Assembly: GCA_016222825.1 (NCBI GenBank)
Contig: JACRQF010000009.1
Location: 806,001 to 870,000 of the forward strand
Source: Verrucomicrobiota bacterium
GTDB taxonomy: Bacteria > Verrucomicrobiota > Verrucomicrobiia > CAIQCK01
Reading direction: 5' to 3'
DNA: 64,000 nucleotides
Notes under the pieces: generated by a model
Seen by the model: only the letters and a program-made list of their open reading frames with translations
Databases searched by the model: none
Told to the model about the DNA's origin: nothing
Program-made: the position numbers and the translations under genes
In this document: positions 16,779-25,900 of the stretch, piece after piece
How the letters are laid out: each line of letters opens with the position of its first letter
Numbering within the stretch: the stretch's first letter is position 1

Positions 16779-17960
16779 TCAAGGTTGCTGCGATGAGGTG
16801 TCGAGTTTGAAAATCACGCCGACCTTGCTCTGGCCGCCCATGTAAGTCATGCCGTAGAGCGTGGAGCCTGAGATTGTGGGCGAACCGTAGGGAGCGCCGC
16901 CGTTGTCGCGCGTGTTGGTGAAGGAGTGAAGATGGACGTAGCCGGTGCCGTCGGTGTTGATCTTGAAGGCCGTGCCGTAGTCGTCGCTGCCGCCCAGGAA
17001 CGTCATGCCGTAGAGGGTCGAGCCGGAAAGGCTTGGCGTGCCATAGGGAAAGCTGCCGTCGCCTTTGCCGCCGGTGAAGGAGTAAAGGATGGCGTAGCCG
17101 GCGCCGTTGGTGTTGAGCTTGAAGATTGTGCCGTTGCTGTTCTTGCCGCCTTGCCGCGTCATGCCGTAGAGCGTGGACCCGGAGAGGGTCAGTGAGCCAT
17201 ACGGGCTGGCACCGTCATCGTCGTTGCTGCCAAACGTGTGGAGATTGGCGTAGCCGGTGCCGTCGGTGTTGATCTTAAAGATGACGCCCTTGTCGTTGCC
17301 GCCACCTTTGTAGGTCATGCCGTAAAGTGCCGAGCCGGCCAGCGTCACCTCGCCAAACGGATAGCTGCCATCGTCCTTGCCACCGGCGAAGGAATGAAGG
17401 GTGGTGTAGCCGCTGCCATCGGTGTTGACCTTGAACACCACGCCCATGTCGTTCGTGCCACCGAGGGAGGTCATCCCGTAAAGCGTCGAGCCGGTCAGGG
17501 TCAGCGAGCCTTTCGGCTGGCCGCCGTCGCCCTTCTGGCCGGTGAAGCAGTGGAGGTTGGTGTAGCCGCTGCCGTCGGTGTTGATCTTGAAAACGACGCC
17601 AAGCTCGCCCGATCCGCCCTGGTAGGTCATGCCGTAGAGCGTGGAGCCGGAGAGGATCAGCGAGCCATAGGGTTCGTTGCCGTCGTTGTTGCCGCCGGCG
17701 AAAGAATGAAGCGGCGTGTAACCGGCGCCGTCAGTGTTGATCTTGAAGATGGAGCCTTTGCCGACGCTACCGCCGGAGCGGGTCATGCCGTAAAGCGTCG
17801 AGCCGGACACGACCAGCGAGTTGTGATACGGCCCCTGTCCGTCTTTGCCGTCCGCGGCGAAGCTGCGCAGGATGGTGAACTCAGCCCGCGCGCCGGCAGC
17901 AGTGAGCATGGCGACGGCGGCGAGCGCAAGCATGGCATGGAAGTCTCGTGGTGTTTTCAT
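16779..17960 (-). CDS. Secreted GloVer tandem-repeat protein
   Basis: A 393-residue extracellular protein built of repeats. After a signal peptide (residues 1-27, ending AAGARA) come seven copies of a 52-residue unit with the core SGSTLYGMT..GG....G..FKINTDG.GY..LHSF and a DG..P.G link, the last copy cut after KLDTS. This matches the GloVer repeats described in Gloeobacter and Verrucomicrobia proteins, which look like propeller blades and usually precede a sorting anchor such as PEP-CTERM. No anchor is present: the protein stops at SSQQP, so it may be freely secreted. The function is unknown. The spacer of 67 bases from the oxidoreductase gene suggests its own promoter. ATG 17960 was chosen by the signal peptide. 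Confidence 0.85.
   Translation of the reverse strand: MKTPRDFHAMLALAAVAMLTAAGARAEFTILRSFAADGKDGQGPYHNSLVVSGSTLYGMTRSGGSVGKGSIFKINTDGAGYTPLHSFAGGNNDGNEPYGSLILSGSTLYGMTYQGGSGELGVVFKINTDGSGYTNLHCFTGQKGDGGQPKGSLTLTGSTLYGMTSLGGTNDMGVVFKVNTDGSGYTTLHSFAGGKDDGSYPFGEVTLAGSALYGMTYKGGGNDKGVIFKINTDGTGYANLHTFGSNDDDGASPYGSLTLSGSTLYGMTRQGGKNSNGTIFKLNTNGAGYAILYSFTGGKGDGSFPYGTPSLSGSTLYGMTFLGGSDDYGTAFKINTDGTGYVHLHSFTNTRDNGGAPYGSPTISGSTLYGMTYMGGQSKVGVIFKLDTSSQQP
16795..17807 (-). repeat. Seven in-frame 156-bp tandem repeats inside the GloVer gene
   Basis: The repeat period is 156 bases (52 codons); one copy may be shorter by a codon. The phrase SGSTLYGMT or a close variant recurs seven times. Copies differ at many third positions, so the array is old rather than freshly expanded. 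Confidence 0.85.
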
Positions 17961-18027
17961 TGTTATTCTCGCTTTCTCTGGTTTCTCAGATTCTTGTTTT
18001 TGTGGGTTGGTATTTCCTTGAAGTAGG

Positions 18028-19071
18028 TCACCGTGTCCTCCCAAACGCCGTTTGCCAGAACCACTCGTTTCTGGCAGTTAGCGTAACGAGCGCGGCTTGG
18101 AGCGCGGGAATCATCATCATTTGCTGAAGCCATTTCGCGCAACGAAGCCGGCCGGCAAAAACCGCATCGCACCGATCCGCGATGGTTTGCCGGGCTTGAC
18201 TCCAATCCGTTTTGTTCCGGCTCCAGGCAGCCAGCGGTTCGATCGCCATTTCAGCCGATTCGAACGCCATGGACATGCCGTTGCCTGTGAAGGGAGGAAT
18301 CATGGTCAACGCGTCGCCGATGCGGCAGTCGGTCTGACGCCGCGCGAGCTGCGGTCGGAGATTGATTCCGGCAACAGCGCAAAACGAGTCCGGCGCGAAC
18401 CGCGCGTCGCGCATCCGCTCGCGCAAGAGCGAGCCGGCCGGGCCGCGCAGTTGTTCCTCCCAGTCCATCGGCGCGTCGCCGGAAGCCGGCCTGCGTCGGA
18501 ACAAGCCGCAAACATTCACGACGCCGCCGGGCTGGCGGCACAACCCCACGTAGCCGTCCGCGAGCACGTGCATTTCGAGGTCGGCGTTCATCGCGGCGGC
18601 GGTCGCGTGTGCTTTCAGACCAAACCAGCGCCAACCGTCCACGACGGGCTGTAATCTGCGGCCGCCCGCCATCACGACGCCTTCGCCGTCGGTCGAATCG
18701 CGCCAGCGTTGGCCTTCCCGCAACTCGCCGCCCAGTTTGCGGAAGCATCCGGCCAGCAGAGCATCCATCTGCCGGCGCGGCAGGCAAACCGCACGTTGCG
18801 GGAGTTGGCGCGCCCGCCCGGCGACGGTGGCCGAACAGAATTCCACTGTCTGCGCCCGGATGGCGCCTTCATTTTCAAGCAGTTGGAGCAAACCAAGCCG
18901 CTCCAGAGACTGCTGCCCCTGCCCGCTGACGAACTCGCCGCAAACGCGGTGTCGCGGATAGCGCCCGGCTTCCCACAACGTCACCGGCACGCCGTGCTGG
19001 CGCAGGCCGATGCCGAGCGTCAGTCCAGCCAGCCCGCCGCCAACAATCGTTATGGGTTTTGCCGTCGCCAT
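18028..19071 (-). CDS. FAD-dependent oxidoreductase of the geranylgeranyl-reductase/monooxygenase type, polyketide tailoring enzyme
   Basis: A 347-residue flavoprotein. The N-terminal dinucleotide motif is ITIVGGGLAGLTLGIGLRQHG, then WEAGRYPRHRVCGEFVS, which matches the GG-reductase-like FAD family. The second FAD motif is IGDALTMIPPFTGNGMSMAFESA. It would oxidise or reduce the product of the adjacent type III polyketide synthase. AGGTGAG lies six bases before ATG 19071; a GTG at 19080 that overlaps the upstream stop is an alternative. It is the last gene of a three-gene operon (synthase, methyltransferase, flavoprotein), an arrangement that parallels the srsABC phenolic lipid cluster of Streptomyces griseus. 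Confidence 0.82.
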   Translation of the reverse strand: MATAKPITIVGGGLAGLTLGIGLRQHGVPVTLWEAGRYPRHRVCGEFVSGQGQQSLERLGLLQLLENEGAIRAQTVEFCSATVAGRARQLPQRAVCLPRRQMDALLAGCFRKLGGELREGQRWRDSTDGEGVVMAGGRRLQPVVDGWRWFGLKAHATAAAMNADLEMHVLADGYVGLCRQPGGVVNVCGLFRRRPASGDAPMDWEEQLRGPAGSLLRERMRDARFAPDSFCAVAGINLRPQLARRQTDCRIGDALTMIPPFTGNGMSMAFESAEMAIEPLAAWSRNKTDWSQARQTIADRCDAVFAGRLRCAKWLQQMMMIPALQAALVTLTARNEWFWQTAFGRTR

Positions 19072-19076
19072 GTTGC

Positions 19077-19772
19077 TCACCTGATGCGTTGCGCCACAAA
19101 CAAATGGCTGAAAGGCCAGACCGGCCGTTCCGTCAACTGCCAGCCGTCGGCGGCCGGCCAGAACGCCGAAAGCTCGCCGCCCACAAATCCCGCGCGCACG
19201 CTCACGACGGCGTCATGCCGGGTCACGGCGTTGCAGCCAATGCACCCCAGCAGACGGCTGCACAGCAACGGCCAGCAGCCCCGCCTCGGTTCGAGGGCGA
19301 CGAAAAGCCGCGTCCGGCGGCTGATCGCGCGAAATAACCCAACCAGCTGCGGATCGCTGAAATGATGGAGGAACAAATTGGCAACGACAGCCTCCACCGG
19401 TTCATCCGCCGCCGTTCGCGCCCACTTGAAGACATCCCCGCCCACCACTTCCGCCCGCCATCCGAGCGTCGCGAAAACCTCCACCGTTTGCGGCGTCACG
19501 ATTTGCTGGCGGTCGAGCAAGATCGCTTTCATCACTGGCCACGAAACCGCCAGCCGCCGCGCGACGTGGAGCAGGAAATCGCCGTCGCCCGCGCCGAGGT
19601 CCAGTATCTGTTTGGGGTGATCGCCGTTTGCGGCGTGCTGCAACGCGCGCGACATGATGACGTGGCCGCGCATCCACGCGTTGACCCGGCGCAAATCGCG
19701 GCGCGACCGGCCCGCGCCTGGATCATCCGGCGGCAGCGTGTCGAGCCATTCAGGCTGAACGCGACGTTTCAC
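19077..19772 (-). CDS. SAM-dependent class I methyltransferase, polyketide tailoring enzyme
   Basis: A 231-residue cytoplasmic methyltransferase. Motif I is ILDLGAGDGDFLLHVARRL, followed by LLDRQ (acidic motif II), VVGGDVFKWA and VVANLFLHHFSD (motif IV/post-I), all in order for the class I fold. GTG 19772 was chosen because it overlaps the synthase stop as GTGA and has TGGAGG upstream; the longer frame would run 70 bases into the synthase gene. It presumably methylates a hydroxyl or carbon of the polyketide made by the neighbouring synthase. The C-terminus (WPFSHLFVAQRIR) ends five bases before the flavoprotein start. Confidence 0.85.
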   Translation of the reverse strand: MKRRVQPEWLDTLPPDDPGAGRSRRDLRRVNAWMRGHVIMSRALQHAANGDHPKQILDLGAGDGDFLLHVARRLAVSWPVMKAILLDRQQIVTPQTVEVFATLGWRAEVVGGDVFKWARTAADEPVEAVVANLFLHHFSDPQLVGLFRAISRRTRLFVALEPRRGCWPLLCSRLLGCIGCNAVTRHDAVVSVRAGFVGGELSAFWPAADGWQLTERPVWPFSHLFVAQRIR

Positions 19773-20863
19773 GCGCTTGAAACCTCCAACAACGATCCAT
19801 AACAACTGAAGCCCGCGCCAAACGCCGCCATCCACCACAAGCCGTTTGGCACCGAGTCGTTCAGGGCGGCTTGCAGGACGAAGAAGACCGTCGGGCTGCT
19901 CACATTGCCGAACTCACTGAGCACGCTTGCGCTGTGGCGCACATCCGATTTGCTCAACTTGAGTTCGTTGCGCAACGCCAGCAGCACTTTGCGTCCGCCT
20001 GCGTGCAAGACCCAGCCGGCGATGGGCATCCGGCCCACGCCCGCGGTCGCCTGCAACCCAGCCAGGAGCTTCGCCGCCTCACCACCCGCCAGTTGCGGCA
20101 CTTGCGGCAGAAGGATGTTTCGCAACATGCCGTTTCTTTGTTCGAACCTCAGCGTTTCGCGCTCGGCGGCGACCAGCCGCGACGCGCTGAGCTTCCATTC
20201 AACCTTCCGCCGGTTTCGCTGGGGCTTCTTCGCAAGCACCGCCGCGCCAGCGCCGTCGCCAAAGAGGCACGCGCTGATCAGCACGCCGGGATCGTTATCC
20301 AGATAAAACGCCGCGCTGCACACCTCGACGCAGACGGACAGGACCTTCTGCGCGCGGCCGGAGGCGATCAAAGCTTCGGCAGTGCGCAGGTTCGGCAAAG
20401 CCGCGCCGCAGCCCTGTCCAACCAAATCGAGCGCGAACACGTCCGGGCGCAGGCCGAGGCGTTCGCTGACATAGCTCGTGAGGCCCGGACACAGGTAACC
20501 GGTGCAGGTGCTGACCAGCACGGCGTCCATCTCGGTGGCAGCGCACGCCGCGTCGCCCAACGCGCGTTGGGCCGCCTCAGCGGCCAGCGCCGGCGCATGT
20601 CTGGCGAAACGCGCGTGCAGGGCGTCCGGCGTCATCTCGAACACTTCCGAAAGCGGGTCGAGCGCCAGATGGCGCGTGGCAATGCCGTTGGCATGGCAAA
20701 GGACTTTGCGGAGGATGGCACGCGAGCGAGGCACGAGCCGCGCGAACGGTTCGGAACTGCGCAATGCGTCCCAACATTCCCGCTGGGTGTAGCGTTGGCG
20801 CGGCGCGGCCGTGCCGAGTCCTATGATGAACATGGGCAAACCTAGCATCGCTTCACAGGACAT
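19769..20863 (-). CDS. Type III polyketide synthase (chalcone/stilbene synthase family)
   Basis: A 364-residue thiolase-fold homodimer that extends an acyl starter with malonyl-CoA and cyclises it to a resorcinol, pyrone or naphthol. The catalytic triad is visible: Cys152 in VGQGCGAALPN, His287 in GWVLHAGG and Asn320 in SEFGNVSSPT. GDGAGAAVL and the C-terminal GFSCYGSLLE are also family features. Length is normal. Several ATGs exist; 20833 (MFIIGLGTAAP) is where homology would begin, 20863 is the longest with an AGGG before it, so the start is uncertain by ten codons. It is first in an operon with a methyltransferase and a flavoprotein. A membrane phenolic lipid or pigment is the likely product. 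Confidence 0.88.
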   Translation of the reverse strand: MSCEAMLGLPMFIIGLGTAAPRQRYTQRECWDALRSSEPFARLVPRSRAILRKVLCHANGIATRHLALDPLSEVFEMTPDALHARFARHAPALAAEAAQRALGDAACAATEMDAVLVSTCTGYLCPGLTSYVSERLGLRPDVFALDLVGQGCGAALPNLRTAEALIASGRAQKVLSVCVEVCSAAFYLDNDPGVLISACLFGDGAGAAVLAKKPQRNRRKVEWKLSASRLVAAERETLRFEQRNGMLRNILLPQVPQLAGGEAAKLLAGLQATAGVGRMPIAGWVLHAGGRKVLLALRNELKLSKSDVRHSASVLSEFGNVSSPTVFFVLQAALNDSVPNGLWWMAAFGAGFSCYGSLLEVSSA

Positions 20864-21105
20864 TGCCCTAGGTATTATTCCGTGGCCGGGTTACGGATTT
20901 CCGCCGGGGGATGCGCAGGTGAATTCCTATCCCTCTTTAGGGATTTCTCGGAGCCATCGTCGCGCTTTGCTCCGATTGTTGCCCCGCCGCCGGTGGTGTA
21001 GAGGTGAGGGACAGTAATGCTGCGGAACCGCCCGATGACGCGGCGCAGCAGTCGAGCGTGAGCTGACCGCAGGACGGCACGCCTTCTTGAGTTAACCAGA
21101 GCGAA
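20864..21105. promoter_or_regulatory. Divergent promoter region between the polyketide operon and the copper efflux genes
   Basis: This 242-base spacer must hold promoters for both directions. I see a palindromic CCTAGG next to a TATTATT stretch close to the synthase start, and a perfect hairpin ATCCCT-CTTT-AGGGAT at 20929-20944. No clear MerR/CueR-type dyad promoter or CusR box was recognised, and no regulator gene is adjacent. Confidence 0.45.
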
Positions 21106-22980
21106 ATGACCATGAAGAGATACCTTTCCGCAGTGTTGATTGCCGCCGTCGCCGGAGGCGTGTTTGTGAGCGGGCATTGGTTCGGCAAACGCGGCGACGC
21201 GGCTGCGAACGGAGCCGGCGGGCGCAAAGTGCTCTACTACGTGGACCCGATGAACCCCTCGCACACGACGGACAAGCCGGGTTTCGCGCCTTGCGGCATG
21301 AAGATGGAGCCGGTCTATGCCGACGAGGCAGGCGGCGTCAGTCTGGCCGGCAAACCTGCCGGAACCGTCCGCATTGGGCCGGAGAAGCAGCAGATGATCG
21401 GTGTGCGGACGAGCGTGGTGGAAAAGAAGCCGTTGGCGCATACGGTCCGGCTGCTGGGCAAGGTGGCCTACGACGAGACGCGGCTCTACAAGCTCACGGC
21501 AACGGTGGACGGCTGGATTACGAAGGGGACACGGTATGCAACGGGCGATTACGTCACCAAAGGCACCGTGCTGGGCAACTACTACAGCCCCGAATTGCTG
21601 CGCGCGAGACAGGCGCTGATGTTCGCAGTGACAACGCGGGTCGGGCGGGCCGTGCCGGTCGGCTCAGCCGCGGCGACGAACGTGGTGGAGGCTTTCAGAA
21701 GCGATCCGACGGGCAAACTCTACACCGCGCCGCTGAAGAACCTGGGCATGGGAGACAAACAGATCGAGGAAATCATCCAGACCCGTGTCATTGAGGACGA
21801 CATCCGCATCATCGCGCCGGCGGACGGGTTCATCGTCGCGCGCAACGTCTCGCTGGGCCAGAGCTTCGACAAGGGCGGCGATCTGTTCACGATTGCCGAC
21901 TTGAGGAAGGTGTGGATTCAAGCCGACGTGTTTGAGGACCAAGCCGCGTTCATCCGGCCCAAGATGGAGGCGCGGGTTTCACTGCCCCAGATGAAGAAGA
22001 ACTTCACGGCGAAGGTCAGCGAGGTGCTGCCGCGCTTCGACACGCAGTCACGCACGCTGAAGGTGCGGTTGGAAGTGGACAACCCCGACATCGTGCTCAA
22101 GCCCGACATGTTTGTGGACGTCGAGTTCCCCATCAATCAGCCTCCGGCGATCGTCGTGTCCGTGGACGCCGTGCTGGACACCGGCCTGCGGCGCACGGTG
22201 TTCGTGGACCACGGCCACGGCGTATTTGAACCCAGAGCGGTCGAAACCGGGACACACTTTGGCGACCAGGTTGAGATCGTGCAGGGGCTCAAGGCCGGCG
22301 AGCGCATCGTCACGTCCGGCAACTTCCTGATTGATTCCGAGAGCCGCATGAAGCTCGCCGCGGCCGGCCTGCAAGGCCCGGTGGCCAAGGACCCCGTCTG
22401 CAACATGGACGTGGATGAGTCCAAGGCAACCGCCGCAAGCCGAAGCAGCCAGCACGAAGGGAAGAGCCATTTCTTCTGCTGCGACAACTGCAAACAGAAG
22501 TTCGACAAAGACCCGGATCATTTCTTGGGCAGCAAGGCGAAGGTGCTGGCCGCGATTCCGAAGACCTCGCCAGCCAAGGACCCGATCTGCGATATGGACG
22601 TGGACATTGCCCAAGCGACGGCGGCGAAACTCGTCAGCCAGCACGAAGGCAAGAGCTACTTCTTCTGCGCCGATGGCTGCAAGAAACAGTTCGACCGTGA
22701 TCCGTCGCGCTTCATGGAGAGCAAAGCTAAGCCGATGGTCGCGGCGGCCCCGACGACATCGGGAGTGGACCCGATCTGCGGGATGACGGTGGACTTGGCG
22801 GAAGCAAAAGCCGCCAAGCGCATCAGCATCTATCAAGGCAGGACCATCCCATTCTGTGCCGACGGCTGCAAAGCGGAGTTCGACCGCGACCCGGCCAAGT
22901 TCATGAAGAAGTCGGGACAGGCCGCCGCGACGCCGAGCCAACTTTCCTCAACCGCAGCGTGCCCAGCCAAGGCCCACTAG
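21106..22980 (+). CDS. cusB: Periplasmic adaptor of a Cu(I)/Ag(I) RND efflux pump with a metal-binding N-domain and three C-terminal YHS domains
   Basis: A 624-residue membrane-fusion protein that would link the CusA-like pump to an outer-membrane channel. A signal peptide or anchor (1-25) is followed by a heavy-metal-binding motif at about 44-70 (VLYYVDPMNPSH, then CGMKMEPVY), then the usual hairpin, lipoyl and beta-barrel domains. The unusual part is the end: three YHS-type domains beginning at KDPVCNMDVD (428), KDPICDMDVD (491) and VDPICGMTVD (554), each with a second Cys pair (FFCCDNC at 456, FFCADGC at 519, FCADGC at 584). These probably bind metal and feed it to the pump. The pump gene starts one base after its stop. 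ATG 21106 or 21112 could be the start. Confidence 0.88.
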   Translation: MTMKRYLSAVLIAAVAGGVFVSGHWFGKRGDAAANGAGGRKVLYYVDPMNPSHTTDKPGFAPCGMKMEPVYADEAGGVSLAGKPAGTVRIGPEKQQMIGVRTSVVEKKPLAHTVRLLGKVAYDETRLYKLTATVDGWITKGTRYATGDYVTKGTVLGNYYSPELLRARQALMFAVTTRVGRAVPVGSAAATNVVEAFRSDPTGKLYTAPLKNLGMGDKQIEEIIQTRVIEDDIRIIAPADGFIVARNVSLGQSFDKGGDLFTIADLRKVWIQADVFEDQAAFIRPKMEARVSLPQMKKNFTAKVSEVLPRFDTQSRTLKVRLEVDNPDIVLKPDMFVDVEFPINQPPAIVVSVDAVLDTGLRRTVFVDHGHGVFEPRAVETGTHFGDQVEIVQGLKAGERIVTSGNFLIDSESRMKLAAAGLQGPVAKDPVCNMDVDESKATAASRSSQHEGKSHFFCCDNCKQKFDKDPDHFLGSKAKVLAAIPKTSPAKDPICDMDVDIAQATAAKLVSQHEGKSYFFCADGCKKQFDRDPSRFMESKAKPMVAAAPTTSGVDPICGMTVDLAEAKAAKRISIYQGRTIPFCADGCKAEFDRDPAKFMKKSGQAAATPSQLSSTAACPAKAH

Positions 22981-22981
22981 C

Positions 22982-25900
22982 ATGATCAACCGCATCATTG
23001 ATTTCTCGGTCCAGAACCGGCTCGTCATCTTCATCCTGGTCGCGATGGGCTGCGTCGCCGGCTGGTGGTCCATGCGCCACGTGCCACTCGACGCCATCCC
23101 CGACCTCAGCGACACGCAGGTGATCGTCTATTCGCGCTGGGACCGCAGCCCGGACCTCGTCGAGAACCAAGTCACCTATCCCATCGTCTCAGCCATGCTT
23201 GGCGCGCCAGGCGTGAAGTCGGTGCGCGGCTACTCCGACTTCGGCTACTCCTATGTCTATGTCATCTTCGAGGACGGCACCGACATCTACTGGGCGCGCG
23301 CGCGTATTCAGGAATACCTCTCCACCGTCCTGCCGCGGCTGCCGCAGGGCGTAAAAACCGAGATCGGGCCGGACGCCACGGCGCTGGGCTGGATTTTCCA
23401 ATACGCCCTCGTGGACGAGTCGGGCAAACACAGCCTCGCCGACTTGCGCTCGTATCAGGACTGGTATCTGAAATACCACCTCAAATCCGTGCCGGGCGTC
23501 GCCGAGGTCGCACCGGTCGGCGGGTTCGGCAAACAGTTTCAGGTCAACGTGGATCCCAACCGCCTGCGCGCGTTCGGCGTCTCCATCGGCCGCGTCGTTG
23601 AAGCCGTGCAGCAGGGCAACCGCGAATCCGGCGGGCGCCTCATCGAGTTTGGCGGCACCGAATACATGGTGCGCGGGCGCGGTTACATCAAGTCCATCGC
23701 CGACATCGAGAACATCGTCCTCGACACCCGCAACGGCACGCCCATCCGCGTCAAGGACGTGGGCCAGGTCGTGCTGGGGCCAGATATCCGCCGCGGCCTG
23801 TGCGACCTCGACGGCAAGGGCGAAACCGTTTCGGGCATCGTCGTCATGCGCCACGGCCAGAACGCGCTCGATGTCATCAAGCGAGTGAAAGCCAAGCTGC
23901 ACGAGATCGAACCAGGTTTGCCGTCTGGCGTGAAAGTCGTCACTGTCTACGACCGCTCCGACCTCATCCTGCGCTCGATGGACAACCTGAAGACCACGCT
24001 ATTTGAGGTCGTGCTGGCCGTGGCGCTGGTGATCTTCGTCTTCCTGTGGCACGTGCCGAGCGCCATCATCCCCGCCATCACGCTGCCCATCGCGCTGCTG
24101 CTCTCGTTCATCCCGTTCCACTTCCTGGGCATGACCGCCAACATCATGTCGCTGGCGGGCCTCGCCATCGCCGTCGGCGAACTCTCCGACGCCGCCATCG
24201 TCATGGTCGAGCAAGTCCACAAGCGTCTCGAGGAGGCGGCGCGCAACGGCCGGCACGCGGAATACCGCGCAATCGCCGTCGAAGCCATCAAGCAAGTCGC
24301 CGGCCCCAGCTTCTACGCGCTGCTGGTCATCGCCGTGTCCTTCCTGCCCGTGCTCGCGCTCGAAGCGCAAGAGGGCCGCATGTTCAAGCCGCTGGCCTAC
24401 ACGAAGACCCTCTCGATGCTCGTCGCCGCGCTGCTCGTCATCACACTCGACCCGGCGTTGCGAATCACGCTGATGCGGCTGCGAAACTACCACTTCCGCC
24501 CCGCGTGGCTCTGCCGGCTCGTCAACGCCGTCGCCGTGGGCCGCATCCGCTCCGAGTCCACGCATCCCATCAGCCAGTTCCTCATCCGCATCTACGAACC
24601 GGTGCTGGCGTGGTCGCTGCGCCGCAAGTGGGTGGTCATCGGCGGGGCCGTCGTGGCGGTCATCAGCACCGTCCCGGTCTTCCAGAAGCTCGGCTCGGAG
24701 TTCATGCCGCCTTTGGAAGAAGGCTCCATCCTCTACATGCCGTCCACCATGCCGGGCATCTCTGTCACCGAAGCGCAGAAACTGCTTCAATTGACCGACC
24801 GGGTCATCCGTCAGTTCCCGGAGGTCGCCACCGTGTTGGGCAAGGCCGGCCGTTCCGAGACGCCAACCGACCCCGCGCCGCTCTCGATGCTCGAAACGGT
24901 CATCATCCTCAAACCCAAGTCCGAATGGCGGCCCGTGGAGACGTGGTATTCGGGTTGGGCGCCCGCATGGCTGGCCAGCGTGTTTCGCCATGTAACGCCC
25001 GACCGCATCTCGCAGGAGGCGCTCATTGATGAGATGAACGCCGCCCTTCAGATTCCCGGCTTGGCCAACGGTTGGACCATGCCCATCAAAGGCCGCATTG
25101 AAATGCTCAGCACCGGCATCCGCACGCCGCTCGGCCTGAAAGTTTCCGGCAGCAACCTCGCCACCATCGAGTCCATCGGCACGAAGATCGAGCATGTCCT
25201 CAAGTCCGTGCCGGGCACGCGCAGCGTTTTCGCCGAGCGCACCGGCAGCGGGTTCTTCCTCGACTTCGCATGGAACCGCGAGGCGCTCTCCCGCTACGGC
25301 CTCAACGTCGAAGAAGCGCAGCAGTCCATCGAGAACGCCATCGGCGGCGAGAACGTCACCACCGTCATCGCCGGCCAGGAACGCTACCCCGTCAACGTCC
25401 GCTACCAGCGTGATTTTCGCTCCGACCTCGCCTCCCTGCGCCGCGTGCTGGTTTCCACCGCCGACGGACAGACCCAACTGCCGCTCTCACAGTTCGCCGA
25501 CATCCGCGCCGCGCACGGCCCGGCGATGATTCGCAACGAGGACGGCATGCTCACTGGCTACGTCTTCGTGGACATCGCCGGCAGCGACGCGGGCGGCTAC
25601 ATCAAGACCGCCGACGCCGTGCTGCGCGAGAAGGTCCAGTTGCCCGCCGGCTACGCCGTGCTCTGGAGTGGCCAGTATGAGGCGATGGCGCGCGTGAAGG
25701 AACGGCTTTGGCTCGTCGTGCCGTTCACGCTCTTCCTCATCGTGTGCCTGCTCTACATGAACACCGGCTCCATCACGAAAACGATGATCGTGCTGCTCGC
25801 CGTGCCGTTCTCCGCCGTCGGGGCGATCTGGTTCCTCTACCTGCTCGGCTACAACATGAGCGTCGCCGTCTGGGTGGGCCTCATCGCGCTGCTGGGCGTG

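Noticed and set aside
23999..25477. Minus-strand frame of 492 codons inside the efflux pump gene
   Set aside because: The plus strand encodes a full CusA homologue here; the antisense peptide is Asp/Glu/Arg-rich without motifs.
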